Made by a program: the position numbers and the translations under genes. Shown piece by piece: positions 32,861 to 42,031 of a stretch of 42,135 nucleotides of DNA; the stretch's first letter is position 1; each line of letters begins with the position of its first letter. The notes beneath the pieces were generated by a model. That model saw nothing but the letters and a program-made list of their open reading frames with translations. It was not told the DNA's origin and ran no database searches. Source of the DNA: GCA-002282575 sp964416645 (GTDB taxonomy: Bacteria > Pseudomonadota > Gammaproteobacteria > Thiomicrospirales > Thiomicrospiraceae); contig CAYQEZ010000011.1 of the NCBI GenBank assembly GCA_964416645.1, positions 1 to 42,135 on the forward strand. Direction: 5' to 3'.

Positions 32861-33808
32861 ATGACTAAGCCTTTTATGCCCGATATTGCCAATATGCCCC
32901 TATCTACACCGATGGGTACGCTTGATTGGGTGGGCATGTCACAAATTGAACTGCCGATTCTGTTGGCGCAAGCGGGTGTTGAACCTGTACGCAGCTTGGC
33001 GCGTGTTCAGGCTTATGTCAATTTAATTGACCCACAAAGCAAAGGCATTCACATGTCGCGCTTGTATTTGATGTTGGACAGAGCCAGTAGCCAAGCGGTC
33101 ACACCGACTTCAATGTCAGCAATGCTATCTGAGTTTGTGCAGTCGCATACAGGCTTGTCTAATGCGGCTTTTGTTGAATATAAGTTTGATTATTACGAGC
33201 GCCGTGGTTCGTTAATATCGGGTAATAGTGGTTGGAAAAATTATCCCTGTCTCATTCGTGGACACTTAAACGATGGAGATTTGCGTCTAGAGTTACAAGT
33301 TGAAGTACCTTACTCTTCGACTTGTCCTTGTTCGGCTGCTCTAGCGCGCCAACTGATTCAAGAACAATTCAGTCGTGATTTTGACGGACGTGAACAGCTT
33401 TCACAAGCCGAAATTTATGCTTGGTTAGGTAGCAGTCAGGGTATTTGTGCCACACCGCATAGTCAGCGTTCCTTTGCTAAAGTTCGTGTGACCTTGTCGA
33501 ACGCGCAAGTAGACAGCTTTGAAGTGTCGCAATTAATCAATCGTATTGAAGATGCCTTGCAAACCGCGGTACAAGCAGCAGTTAAACGTGAAGATGAGCA
33601 AGAGTTTGCCCGTTTGAATGGCGCTAACCTAATGTTCTGTGAAGATGCGGCGCGTCGTTTGCAGGCTAAGCTCGATGCTCAATCAGATTATAGCGATTTT
33701 TGGTTGCGCGTCGATCATTTAGAAAGCTTGCATCCGCACGATGCGGTCAGTATTGTCTCAAAAGGCATAGCAGGTGGTTATCAGCCTTTGCCATCATTAG
33801 GCGGTTGA
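32861..33808 (+). CDS. folE2: GTP cyclohydrolase FolE2 (type IB)
   Basis: FolE2 makes dihydroneopterin triphosphate from GTP, the first step to folate and queuosine, in place of zinc-dependent FolE. The 315-residue protein has the COG1469 motifs GIHMSRLYLML, the conserved Cys segment SSTCPCSAALA, and HSQRSFAKVRV. Its last 28 bases overlap the 3' end of yidD on the other strand. The 140 bases upstream hold no gene and no clear Zur site. Confidence 0.92.
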   Translation: MTKPFMPDIANMPLSTPMGTLDWVGMSQIELPILLAQAGVEPVRSLARVQAYVNLIDPQSKGIHMSRLYLMLDRASSQAVTPTSMSAMLSEFVQSHTGLSNAAFVEYKFDYYERRGSLISGNSGWKNYPCLIRGHLNDGDLRLELQVEVPYSSTCPCSAALARQLIQEQFSRDFDGREQLSQAEIYAWLGSSQGICATPHSQRSFAKVRVTLSNAQVDSFEVSQLINRIEDALQTAVQAAVKREDEQEFARLNGANLMFCEDAARRLQAKLDAQSDYSDFWLRVDHLESLHPHDAVSIVSKGIAGGYQPLPSLGG

Positions 33809-34074
33809 TGGTTACATCCCGAATCTGAGCAACGGTGTTTATGCTCGGTACCTGGTACCAAATCAATTCCACCTTCATTGCCTGGATGACAACGGCTAAT
33901 GCGTTTGAGTGTTAGCCAGCCCCCTTTCAATAAACCATGGGTTTGCAAGGCTTCGATGCCATAGTGCGAGCAACTGGGATAAAATCGACAGCGTGAACCT
34001 AATAGCGGACTAATCAATAACTGATAGGCGCGAATAATGAGCACAAAAGGCGCAATTAAGATGTGTTTTATCAT
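33781..34074 (-). CDS. yidD: YidD membrane protein insertion efficiency factor
   Basis: The 97-residue protein has the typical N-terminal amphipathic/membrane segment and YQLLISPLLGSRCRFYPSCS followed by HYGIEALQTHG and RCHPGNEGG-type end. YidD is usually encoded between rnpA and yidC; here it stands alone, in 3' overlap with folE2. Confidence 0.92.
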   Translation of the reverse strand: MIKHILIAPFVLIIRAYQLLISPLLGSRCRFYPSCSHYGIEALQTHGLLKGGWLTLKRISRCHPGNEGGIDLVPGTEHKHRCSDSGCNHQPPNDGKG

Positions 34075-34136
34075 GCGATCATCTCTATAATCTGCTATAT
34101 TTCTCTACATCCTATCACTAATCATAAAGGGCTGTC

Positions 34137-35471
34137 ATGTCAAGTCTAATCATCATCAATGCGACCTTGGTTAACGAAGGGTCAATCACGCAATCCGATG
34201 TGCTTGTGCGTAACGGACGCATCGAAAAAATTGCCTCTCATATCTCAGCTGAGGCTGAGCAAGTTATTGATGCCAAGGGCAAGATTTTAATGCCAGGCAT
34301 GATTGACAGTCATTTGCATTTTCGTGAGCCAGGTATTACCCAAAAAGGTACCATTGCCAGTGAGTCCAGAGCAGCGGTGATGGGCGGTATTACCAGTTTT
34401 ATGGAAATGCCCAATACTAAGCCAGTCGCGATTACGCGTTCAATTCTGGAGGACAAGTTTGAAATTGCTCGTCAAACTTCTTACGCCAATTACTCTTTCT
34501 ACATGGGTGCCAGCAACGAAAATCTAGATGAAGTACGTGCTCTTGATCCCAGCAAAGTTTGTGGCGTGAAGGTGTTCATGGGTTCTTCGACGGGTAATAT
34601 GCTGGTTGATAAAGCAGAAATTTTGGAATCTATTTTTAAGGCTGCCCCTTTACTCATTGCGACTCATTGTGAAGACACGCCAATGATTCTAGAAAACGAA
34701 GCTAAAGCCAGAGCGCAATTTGGTGAGGAGGTTCCTTACAATCAACATGGCATTATTCGATCGCGTGAAGCCTGTTATAAATCATCGGCGTTGGCGGTAT
34801 CTTTAGCCAAGCGTCATGATGCGCCCTTGCATATTTTGCACATTACCACCAAAGAAGAATTGGATTTGTTTGAAGCGGGTCATCCGCGCATTACAGGCGA
34901 AGCTTGTGTGCATCATTTGTGGTTTACCGATGCAGATTATGATCGCTTGGGTGCGTTGATTAAGTGTAATCCAGCCATTAAAACGCAAGCCGATCGTGAT
35001 GCGATTCGTGCTGCTGTGGTCGATAATCGTATTACCACCATTGGTACGGATCATGCACCGCATTTGTGGGAAGAAAAGCAACAAACCTATTTTAAATCTC
35101 CAGGTGGATTGCCTTTAGTACAGTTTGCCATGCCCGCCTTATTAGATATGGTGCATCAGGGTATTTTCACCCTAGAGCAAGTGGTGAACAAGGTTTCTCA
35201 TGCGGTGGCAGACCGTTATCACATGATTGATCGAGGCTATATTCGTGAAGGTTATTGGGCGGATTTGATCTTGGTTGATATGAACCAAGTTACAGAAGAT
35301 GTGCCAGAAAAAGTGGCTTATAAATGTGGTTGGTCGCCTTTTAATGGTACACGTTTTCAAGGTCGTATTTGTACCACCATTGTGAATGGTCAGCTGGTGT
35401 ATCACAATGGCGAAACCGTGCATGGTAACCCTGCTGGACAACGCCTCGTTTTCCAGGCGCAACGTCGTTAA
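34137..35471 (+). CDS. Dihydroorotase (COG0044 type)
   Basis: The 444-residue amidohydrolase has the metal site DSHLHFREPG, Lys in GVKVFMGSSTGN, His in IATHCEDTP and LHILHITTK, and Asp in IGTDHAPHLWEEK. It would close carbamoyl-aspartate to dihydroorotate in pyrimidine synthesis, the same pathway as pyrE. The COG0044 type is distinct from the shorter E. coli PyrC. Hydantoinase or allantoinase are alternatives, but the motif context HFREPG favours dihydroorotase. Confidence 0.9.
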   Translation: MSSLIIINATLVNEGSITQSDVLVRNGRIEKIASHISAEAEQVIDAKGKILMPGMIDSHLHFREPGITQKGTIASESRAAVMGGITSFMEMPNTKPVAITRSILEDKFEIARQTSYANYSFYMGASNENLDEVRALDPSKVCGVKVFMGSSTGNMLVDKAEILESIFKAAPLLIATHCEDTPMILENEAKARAQFGEEVPYNQHGIIRSREACYKSSALAVSLAKRHDAPLHILHITTKEELDLFEAGHPRITGEACVHHLWFTDADYDRLGALIKCNPAIKTQADRDAIRAAVVDNRITTIGTDHAPHLWEEKQQTYFKSPGGLPLVQFAMPALLDMVHQGIFTLEQVVNKVSHAVADRYHMIDRGYIREGYWADLILVDMNQVTEDVPEKVAYKCGWSPFNGTRFQGRICTTIVNGQLVYHNGETVHGNPAGQRLVFQAQRR

Positions 35472-35556
35472 ATAGCGCCTTCCTGTGTGCTATGGATACC
35501 CCTAGCGCACTTTCATTTTTAAGCATTCATCAATCAACTTTAAGGGAAATCCTACC

Positions 35557-36858
35557 ATGATTACCGAACTCATTCGTCCTGGACACGTTATTCGTGCTGC
35601 TGAACTCTTATCGCAAATTTTAACCGACGAGAGAATGCCCGCTGACGCGCGCATGGATCAGTATTTCAAAGCACATAAAGAAATGGGCAAACGAGATAGA
35701 GGCGTGGTAGCGGAATTGACCTATGGCGTGCTGCGTCATTGTCGTATGATTGATGCTCGCTTGGATGAAATGAGTGAAGGTTGGCCTGGCTATCAGCGTC
35801 GTGTTGGCGCTTTGTTGATGATTCAGCAGGGCGTTTCGATGCGTGGCTTAGAAAAATACATGGACGAAACCATGGCAAAAGAAGTGGCCGAAGCCTTGCG
35901 TGCCACCCCAGCGACCAGTTTGCCGAATGCGGTGCGTTACAGTATTCCTGATTTGGTCTGGCAAGCTTGGGTTGAGCAGTGGGGCGAAGAAGCCACCATT
36001 AAGCTGGCGCAATCGTTACTCTCAGCCGCACCTGCCGATATTCGTGTTAATAGCTTAAAAACAACACGAGAACAAGTACAAGCGTCCTTAGCAACGGCTG
36101 GTTTTGAGTTGACGATGGTGGACGGTGTGCCGACGGCACTGCGCCAAGCGGGGCGTGCGCCGCTATTTCGTACCGATGCTTTTCAGCAAGGCTGGTTCGA
36201 GATGCAAGATGCGGGTAGCCAAGTCTTGGGCGCGTTATTGCCAGTTGCTTCGGGTCAAAAAGTGGTCGATTTCTGTGCTGGCGCAGGGGGAAAAACCTTG
36301 CAGTTGGCAGCGGCGATGCAGAATAAAGGCAGCTTAATTGCCTGTGATGTGTCGGAAGCGCGTCTGAATCGTATGCGACCGCGTTTGGCGCGAGCAGGGG
36401 TGGATAATGTGCGCATTATGCCTTTAGCTAGCGAAACGGATGCTCGCTTGAAAAAGTTACGTGGTTCACAAGATGCGGTATTGGTGGATGCCCCTTGTTC
36501 AGGCAGTGGTACTTGGCGTCGAAGTCCAGATATGAAATGGCGCGATATGGAGTTGACTGCTTTAAGCGCGACCCAACTGTCGGTATTAACTTCTGCAGCG
36601 AAACTGGTAAGAGAAGGGGGTTATGTCATTTATGCCACTTGCTCTTTAATGCACAGCGAAAATGAAGCAGTGGTTGAAGCATTTTTGGCACAACACAGCG
36701 ACTATGTTCGTTTGCCATCGCAACAGCGTTTAGTCGAAGTCGGCTATGTGTTGCCAGACTCAGCCTTTACCGAAAAGGGCGCGTTACAACTGCGTCCCGA
36801 CTTACATGGCATGGATGGTTTTTATGCGGTGTTGTTGCAACGTCAGCAAGCTAACTGA
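35557..36858 (+). CDS. RsmB/NOP-family SAM-dependent RNA 5-methylcytosine methyltransferase
   Basis: The 433-residue protein has an N-terminal NusB-like helical part (~1-150) and a Rossmann methyltransferase. The SAM motif is VVDFCAGAGGKTLQLA, the first catalytic Cys is in VDAPCSGSGTWRR, and the second in IYATCSLMHSENE. This is the RsmB (Fmu) class that modifies 16S rRNA; exact site assignment needs closer comparison. A small membrane gene follows after 14 bases. Confidence 0.9.
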   Translation: MITELIRPGHVIRAAELLSQILTDERMPADARMDQYFKAHKEMGKRDRGVVAELTYGVLRHCRMIDARLDEMSEGWPGYQRRVGALLMIQQGVSMRGLEKYMDETMAKEVAEALRATPATSLPNAVRYSIPDLVWQAWVEQWGEEATIKLAQSLLSAAPADIRVNSLKTTREQVQASLATAGFELTMVDGVPTALRQAGRAPLFRTDAFQQGWFEMQDAGSQVLGALLPVASGQKVVDFCAGAGGKTLQLAAAMQNKGSLIACDVSEARLNRMRPRLARAGVDNVRIMPLASETDARLKKLRGSQDAVLVDAPCSGSGTWRRSPDMKWRDMELTALSATQLSVLTSAAKLVREGGYVIYATCSLMHSENEAVVEAFLAQHSDYVRLPSQQRLVEVGYVLPDSAFTEKGALQLRPDLHGMDGFYAVLLQRQQAN

Positions 36859-36872
36859 AGGGAGTTGAAGTC

Positions 36873-37238
36873 ATGAGTTTATTGGCACGTTTTCCGTGGA
36901 TGATAACGGTGGTGGGCTATTTGTTGGTGGTTGAGTATTTGCAACTGTCGATGTCGGGCAATGTCGGTTATGGCTTTATTGCTGTGGCATTAGTGGCTTT
37001 CATGATTGAAATGTTTAAGTCGGGTGACGTGGGTGTGGCGGGTTTCTTTTGGGATCAGTTTTGGGCGCTGGTCACAGTGATGTTGGCGACCAGCTTACTA
37101 ACTTTCTTGTATTTTGTCGCTGGCAAAGACCCCTCCTTTTATCACTGGGTGGGTTTGGGCGTTATTCTTGCCGATGCTTTATTAAATCCCGCCAATGCCT
37201 ACCGCACCGCGATGCGCAATTTCGATGTGCCTAACTAG
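36873..37238 (+). CDS. Small integral membrane protein, function unknown
   Basis: The 121-residue protein has about four hydrophobic segments (WMITVVGYLLVVEYL, GYGFIAVALVAFMIEMF, FWALVTVMLATSLLTFLYF, WVGLGVILADALL). I do not recognise a named family. GGGAG precedes the ATG; it follows the RsmB-like gene closely and is probably co-transcribed. It converges on the traT-like gene with 3 bases between the ends. Confidence 0.7.
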   Translation: MSLLARFPWMITVVGYLLVVEYLQLSMSGNVGYGFIAVALVAFMIEMFKSGDVGVAGFFWDQFWALVTVMLATSLLTFLYFVAGKDPSFYHWVGLGVILADALLNPANAYRTAMRNFDVPN

Positions 37239-37241
37239 ATT

Positions 37242-37940
37242 TTAAAACAGCCCATTTAATACGCGTAACAAGCTTTCTTCTAGAATATCAATACATTCGT
37301 CTTGGTTGGCATTGATGTCTTTAACGGAAGACAGCGCACGAGTTGGGTGTGCTTTCCAGTTGATATTCGTTTCTTCCTGAGATTCGGGTTTTAGAATGCT
37401 GATACGAGGTGTGCGTTCGTTAATCATGACGTCGGTAATCATATTAAAGTAAGTATCACGAAAGAAAATGCTGGTCGCACTTTCGGTTGCTGCACTCACC
37501 ACTTGTCCAGCAGGACCAACTGCTGCGTTGGCGATGGCGACGGCAGCACCAAACCCATTGCTCACAGCTTCTTTGGTGAGTGATTTACTGGTTTTACTGA
37601 TCGATAATATGTTTACTTGCAACATAAAGTTCGCGCTTTCAGGTGTGCTAATCCGATAACCTTTAGCACGAAAGCGTTCGGTGAGTTCCTTGTGTAGCCC
37701 CTCTAAATCAACAGGTTTGTCAGCAGTAGAGGTGATACGCAAGTAAAGACTGCGTTCACCTGGCAAGGTAGGACGTAAAAATACCGATTGCGATAAGAGT
37801 GTCTCAACCTCTGCATTGTTGGGCTTTTTACTGCTGGCCTCAACAGGCGCTGGTGATGCAGATTTACTGCCACCAAAGCAACCCGTCAACGTGAGTAGTA
37901 ACACCAACGCGCTAACAGATGTTAGTTGCTGAGTTGTCAT
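37242..37940 (-). CDS. TraT-like outer-membrane lipoprotein
   Basis: The protein has a lipoprotein signal with lipobox LTLTGC (Cys ~21) and then the TraT-family pattern LLSQSVFLRPT, YLRITSTADKPVDLEG, GYRISTPESANFMLQVNIL, and a glycine/alanine-rich hydrophobic stretch (~125-155). TraT of F plasmid gives surface exclusion and serum resistance; chromosomal members have unknown function. It lies 3 bases after the metW stop, on the same strand as metX-metW. Confidence 0.82.
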   Translation of the reverse strand: MTTQQLTSVSALVLLLTLTGCFGGSKSASPAPVEASSKKPNNAEVETLLSQSVFLRPTLPGERSLYLRITSTADKPVDLEGLHKELTERFRAKGYRISTPESANFMLQVNILSISKTSKSLTKEAVSNGFGAAVAIANAAVGPAGQVVSAATESATSIFFRDTYFNMITDVMINERTPRISILKPESQEETNINWKAHPTRALSSVKDINANQDECIDILEESLLRVLNGLF

Positions 37941-37943
37941 GAT

Positions 37944-38549
37944 TTAACGACTCCCAATGCCTTTTTCAATGTGATAGAGTGCCACTTCGCCGAGTAGGTT
38001 CGGCAACCATTCAGCGCCCCAAGCATTGCCCAGTACGCGCTGTTCAAGAATGTAAATGTTGCGTTCTTGGCAAAATTGCTCAAAATCAGCAAAGGTGCAT
38101 AAATGAGTGTTCGGCGTATCGTACCATTGATAGGGTAGGCTGTCTGAAACGGGCATTTTACCATCCGACATCAGCTGCAAGCGATTGCGCCAATGACCAA
38201 AATTGGGGAAGGTGACAATCGCCCTTTGCCCAACGCGCAACATACTATCAATCAGGTAGTCGGGACGTTGCATCGACTGTAAGGTTTGTGTGGTGAGTAC
38301 CACGTCAAATGCATTTTCGCCAAACATGTTGACCAAATTAATGTCGTTTAAGTCGGCTTGAATGACATCAACACCATTGGCAATACTGGCAATAATGGAA
38401 ACCGGATCCATTTCCAAGCCAACGCCTTGTACTTGCTTGTGTTTCATTAAGTAGGCCAAGAGCTCTGCGGAGCCACAGCCTAGATCCAGCACACGCGCTC
38501 CTTGAGGAATCCAATCGAGCAGACGAGTAAATTCGGGTTTAAGAATCAT
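37944..38549 (-). CDS. metW: MetW methyltransferase-like partner of MetX
   Basis: The 201-residue protein opens with the SAM-binding motif ARVLDLGCGSAELLAYL and has the MetW segments GVEMD-type (GVGLEMD), VDVIQADLND and TFPNFGHWRNRL. MetW works with MetX in homoserine acylation in many proteobacteria. Its start overlaps the metX stop by four bases. Confidence 0.93.
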   Translation of the reverse strand: MILKPEFTRLLDWIPQGARVLDLGCGSAELLAYLMKHKQVQGVGLEMDPVSIIASIANGVDVIQADLNDINLVNMFGENAFDVVLTTQTLQSMQRPDYLIDSMLRVGQRAIVTFPNFGHWRNRLQLMSDGKMPVSDSLPYQWYDTPNTHLCTFADFEQFCQERNIYILEQRVLGNAWGAEWLPNLLGEVALYHIEKGIGSR

Positions 38550-39715
38550 AGCGCAGCCTCCACCGCAATGCGCTTCATATAAGTAGCGAACACTTGCTCA
38601 TAGTAGGTATTGGGTAATAAGAAAGCATCGTGACCGTGTGTTGAATCCACCTCAGCATAGACTACACGTTTACCTGCTTGACGCAAAGCCTTCACCATTT
38701 CCATTGAACGCTCAGGCGAAAAGCGCCAGTCAGTGGTGAAGGCAATCACTAAAGCCTGTGCTTCAATAACGGAATAGGTGAAAACCAAGTCGCTATTATG
38801 TTCTAACGCAGGATCAAAATAATCGAGCGCTTTAGTCATGAGTAGGTAGGAGTTGGCATCAAAATTAGATTTAGTGGCAAACTTTTCACCTTGGTAGCGC
38901 AAATAACTTTCTACTTGAAATTCGACATCGTAGCTGTACTTAACGTGACCTGAGCGTAATTCACGTCCAAACTTCTGACCCATTAAATCGTCCGATAAGT
39001 AGGTCAGATGCCCTAACATACGTGCTAACATAAGCCCCTGTTTCGGAATGGTGTTGTGCTCTAAGAAACGTCCGCCATGAAACTCAGGATCGGTCATAAT
39101 CGCTTGACGCGCCACTTCATTAAAGGCAATATTTTGTGCCGATAAACGAGGCGCAGAGGCAATAATGACTGCGTGTTTTAAGCGTGTTGGAAAGTCAATT
39201 GCCCATTGCTGCACTTGCATACCACCAAGACTACCGCCCACTACCGCAGCCCATTGTTCAATACCCAAATGATCGGCGAGCTTGGCTTGTGTCACCACCC
39301 AGTCGGCACAAGTCACCATGGGAAAGTCGGGTCCGTAAGGGCGTTGTGTTTCTGGATTCATACTGGCAGGTCCTGTAGAGCCACGACAAGAACCAATGTT
39401 ATTGACGCCAACAACAAAAAATACGTTAGTATCAATCGCTTTGCCTGGTCCGATGTAGTGATCCCACCAACCAGGCGTTTTGTCGTCTTCATGGTGATAG
39501 CCAGCTGCATGATGGTCGCCACTCAGGGCATGACAAATGAGTACCGCATTGCTGGCTTGATTATTTAGCCTACCATAGGTCTCATAAACCAGTTGGTAGC
39601 TAGGTAATACCGCACCACAAGTGAGTGTTAAGGGATCATCAATCACCAGCGTTTTGGGTGTTACCACACCCACCGAATCGGCTGGGATCGCTTCTGATAA
39701 AGTGTCGGTCGTCAT
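38546..39715 (-). CDS. metX: Homoserine O-acyltransferase
   Basis: MetX acylates homoserine for methionine synthesis. This alpha/beta hydrolase of 389 residues has the nucleophile elbow VVGGSLGGMQ (Ser), LICHALSGDHHAAG, and the terminal STHGHDAFLLP (Asp/His). Acetyl or succinyl specificity cannot be settled by eye; related gammaproteobacterial enzymes paired with MetW are often succinyltransferases. Confidence 0.94.
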   Translation of the reverse strand: MTTDTLSEAIPADSVGVVTPKTLVIDDPLTLTCGAVLPSYQLVYETYGRLNNQASNAVLICHALSGDHHAAGYHHEDDKTPGWWDHYIGPGKAIDTNVFFVVGVNNIGSCRGSTGPASMNPETQRPYGPDFPMVTCADWVVTQAKLADHLGIEQWAAVVGGSLGGMQVQQWAIDFPTRLKHAVIIASAPRLSAQNIAFNEVARQAIMTDPEFHGGRFLEHNTIPKQGLMLARMLGHLTYLSDDLMGQKFGRELRSGHVKYSYDVEFQVESYLRYQGEKFATKSNFDANSYLLMTKALDYFDPALEHNSDLVFTYSVIEAQALVIAFTTDWRFSPERSMEMVKALRQAGKRVVYAEVDSTHGHDAFLLPNTYYEQVFATYMKRIAVEAAL

Positions 39716-39766
39716 CGACAGAAATTCTCGTTAAAGATAGATTGAAGCATTATATCATGAAGGCCT

Positions 39767-40336
39767 TTATACCCATTGAGCAGCTAGTTGTTGTAACCAT
39801 CCGACAATAAATATTTCACTCAGTTTAATGATAAACAACGCAACAATCGGTGACAAATCTAAGCCACCCATATTCGGCATAAAGCGTCGAATCGGCGTTA
39901 AAATCGGTCGGTTCAAGTCGTTAATAAAACTTAAATTGCGATCCGTTTGGACGGGACGAATGAAGCTTAGAATGGCTTCAGCAATAATGGTTAAAAACCA
40001 TAAATTAAAGAAAGCACGCAGCACATCAGAAAAGGTCAGAATGGTCAGTCCAAAAGGCGCATAACTCTTATCCAGCATCATGGCCATGATGCCATAGTAG
40101 GTGGCTTGAATGACAAACGCCCAAACTAAAGCGGCATAATCCCATTTTGGGCTGTAAGGTAAAAATCGTGCAATGGGTCGACAGGCTGGGTTAGTGATCT
40201 TGGCCACAGCGTAAACAAACGGACTGTGACTGTTGGCCATGGTTAAGCGTAACGCCACACGTATAACAAAAAAGAAGACGATAATGTCGGTGATAAACTG
40301 TAGAGCGAAAAAGCCCGCTTGCGAGGTGGGGGTCAT
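39767..40336 (-). CDS. yggT: YggT-family membrane protein
   Basis: The 189-residue protein has two YggT repeats with membrane helices; each repeat has the RP motif (ACRPIARFLP; NRPILTPIRRFMPNMGG). It overlaps proC by four bases, the standard proC-yggT pair. Its role is unclear; some members affect osmotic response. yggS is not upstream of proC here. Confidence 0.92.
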   Translation of the reverse strand: MTPTSQAGFFALQFITDIIVFFFVIRVALRLTMANSHSPFVYAVAKITNPACRPIARFLPYSPKWDYAALVWAFVIQATYYGIMAMMLDKSYAPFGLTILTFSDVLRAFFNLWFLTIIAEAILSFIRPVQTDRNLSFINDLNRPILTPIRRFMPNMGGLDLSPIVALFIIKLSEIFIVGWLQQLAAQWV

Positions 40337-41160
40337 GCTTGCGCTCCTAATGCTTGAGCTAAGACTTGCGCACGGGCTTGGGCAGCTTGCATTGCCTCTA
40401 GCACCAGTTGCTCATAATGCTGTTGTTGAAAGTGCTTAATGGCGGCTTCGGTCGTTCCGTTGGGTGAGGTCACTTGCGCACGCAGTTCAGCAGGTGTTGC
40501 TGTGCTTTCGATGGCCATTTTAGCCGCACCTAAAGCGGTTTGTACCGTGAGCAGTTGAGCAGCCTTAGCGTCTAAGCCTAAGGCTTCACCCGCTTTCATC
40601 ATTGCTTCCATCATTAAGAAATAGTAAGCAGGACCAGAGCCAGACAGTGCGGTCACGCTATCAATCAAGGTTTCATCATTCACCCACAAACTAATACCGA
40701 CCGAACGCATTAAAGACTCTGCCTGATTTTTCTGCGTTGTAGTCACTTGAGCGTTGGCAAATAAACCCGTCGCACCCGATTGAACCAGTGCGGGCGTGTT
40801 AGGCATACTGCGTACAATCGCGACATTGCCACCCAACCAACGCGCTAGGTCATTGCAACGGATACCCGCCGCAACCGAAATAACCAAGGGTTTAGTGCGT
40901 TGCACGTCAGACGCTAAAGATTGTGCCACTTCCGCCATCACTTGAGGCTTAACCGCCAGTACCAGTAATTCGCTTTCTAATAGCTCAGGGGTTGCCTTTT
41001 CATAAACCGCAACGCCCATGTGAGCCAGCTGTTGACGCTGGGCTTCATTAGGGTCAACAACGCGAATGTGATTAGCAGCAAAGCCATTGGCAATGAGCCC
41101 ACCAATTAAGCTGCGCGCCATGTTGCCGCCACCAATAAAGGTCAAGTTTTGTGCCAGCAT
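40333..41160 (-). CDS. proC: Pyrroline-5-carboxylate reductase
   Basis: ProC makes proline from pyrroline-5-carboxylate with NAD(P)H. The Rossmann start LTFIGGGNMARSLIGGLI, VKPQVM, RSMPNTPALV and the C-terminal SGSGPAYYFLMMEAM and TSPNGTTEAAI are typical. The length of 275 residues is normal. Confidence 0.96.
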   Translation of the reverse strand: MLAQNLTFIGGGNMARSLIGGLIANGFAANHIRVVDPNEAQRQQLAHMGVAVYEKATPELLESELLVLAVKPQVMAEVAQSLASDVQRTKPLVISVAAGIRCNDLARWLGGNVAIVRSMPNTPALVQSGATGLFANAQVTTTQKNQAESLMRSVGISLWVNDETLIDSVTALSGSGPAYYFLMMEAMMKAGEALGLDAKAAQLLTVQTALGAAKMAIESTATPAELRAQVTSPNGTTEAAIKHFQQQHYEQLVLEAMQAAQARAQVLAQALGAQA

Positions 41161-41300
41161 GATTGTTAGCCTCCGTTATGTCTTTTTCGTGTTTTTAGCT
41201 TGCGATTATTGTACCACTGTGGAGCAATAAAAACGTTTCCGATATGTGGGGGAATCAGTCAGCTAAAGAAGTAAAGTGCTTTGTAAATGAGCGCCTTAAA

Positions 41301-41675
41301 TTACCCATTGCAGAGCGTGACAATTTGATTAAGCGATTCTAAGACCTCACGCATCACTTCTGCGTCGAGCTTGCCCAGTGGATGTGGTTTGGCAAGACGA
41401 ACACGCCAGTCGAAAGACTTGGGCTGATGACACAACACATAACTGTCTTTATCAGCTTTCTTGCCTTGGGCTTTACCAACCAGCACTGCAAACGGGTTGT
41501 CGGCGTTGTACGCAGCGGTTGTCATGGGAAGTCCAATTACCAAAGAGGTTTTGTTGTTAAAAGCAGCAGGAGATAACACAAGGAACGGATGAATGTCTTT
41601 CATCTCTTGTCCGACTTGTGGGTTGCAATCAATCCAAATGATGTCTTGTCGATCAGGAATCCAGTTTGCTTTCAT
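41301..41675 (-). CDS. MazF/PemK-type toxin (endoribonuclease)
   Basis: The 124-residue protein has the PemK/MazF pattern: PDRQDIIWIDCNPQVGQEM near the start, HPFLVLSPAAFNN, VIGLPMTT, and SFDWRVRLAK. Such toxins cut mRNA at short sequences. It begins 1 base after the antitoxin stop. ChpB-like toxins are the closest type. Confidence 0.88.
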   Translation of the reverse strand: MKANWIPDRQDIIWIDCNPQVGQEMKDIHPFLVLSPAAFNNKTSLVIGLPMTTAAYNADNPFAVLVGKAQGKKADKDSYVLCHQPKSFDWRVRLAKPHPLGKLDAEVMREVLESLNQIVTLCNG

Positions 41676-41676
41676 G

Positions 41677-41922
41677 CTAGATGCGCTCAGCGCCGAGTGC
41701 GTGAGTTACAGTCATTACCTCGCCACCGTGATGCTCTGGATCGAAGCGTGCTAATTTATCACTTAACGTTTCTTTAATCGGCGTTATTACAATACTATCT
41801 GCCTCGACAGACAGTTTGACTTGTTGATTGGCGTGCAGGTGAAGCAGTTTAGCGATTGCCGCAGGCAGTCGAACGCCTAGGCTGTTGCCCCAATGTTTTA
41901 CCTGAAGTACCGCTTGTGCCAT
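41677..41922 (-). CDS. MazE-type antitoxin (AbrB/SpoVT fold)
   Basis: The ~81-residue protein starts with the AbrB-like DNA-binding fold: VLQVKHWGNSLGVRLPAAIAK, then HLHANQQVKLSVEADSIVITP; the C-terminal acidic part (ARFDPEHHGGE) would wrap the toxin. The ATG at 41922 has GGAG upstream. It would bind its own promoter region just upstream. Confidence 0.9.
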   Translation of the reverse strand: MAQAVLQVKHWGNSLGVRLPAAIAKLLHLHANQQVKLSVEADSIVITPIKETLSDKLARFDPEHHGGEVMTVTHALGAERI

Positions 41923-41949
41923 GATGCTTGCTCCATCCACAAAGTAAAA

Positions 41950-41970
41950 AGTTATACATAAGTTTATACT
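41950..41970 (-). promoter_or_regulatory. Candidate operator upstream of the antitoxin gene
   Basis: Two near-identical boxes, GTTATAC (41951-41957) and GTTTATAC (41962-41969), lie ~30-50 bases before the antitoxin start. MazE-type antitoxins autoregulate, so this is a likely binding site. Confidence 0.4.
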
Positions 41971-42031
41971 TGGTGTGTGGGTGAGTCAAGGGAGGTTGTG
42001 GTGGTGGAGCATTGCGTTAGCGGTTTTTATG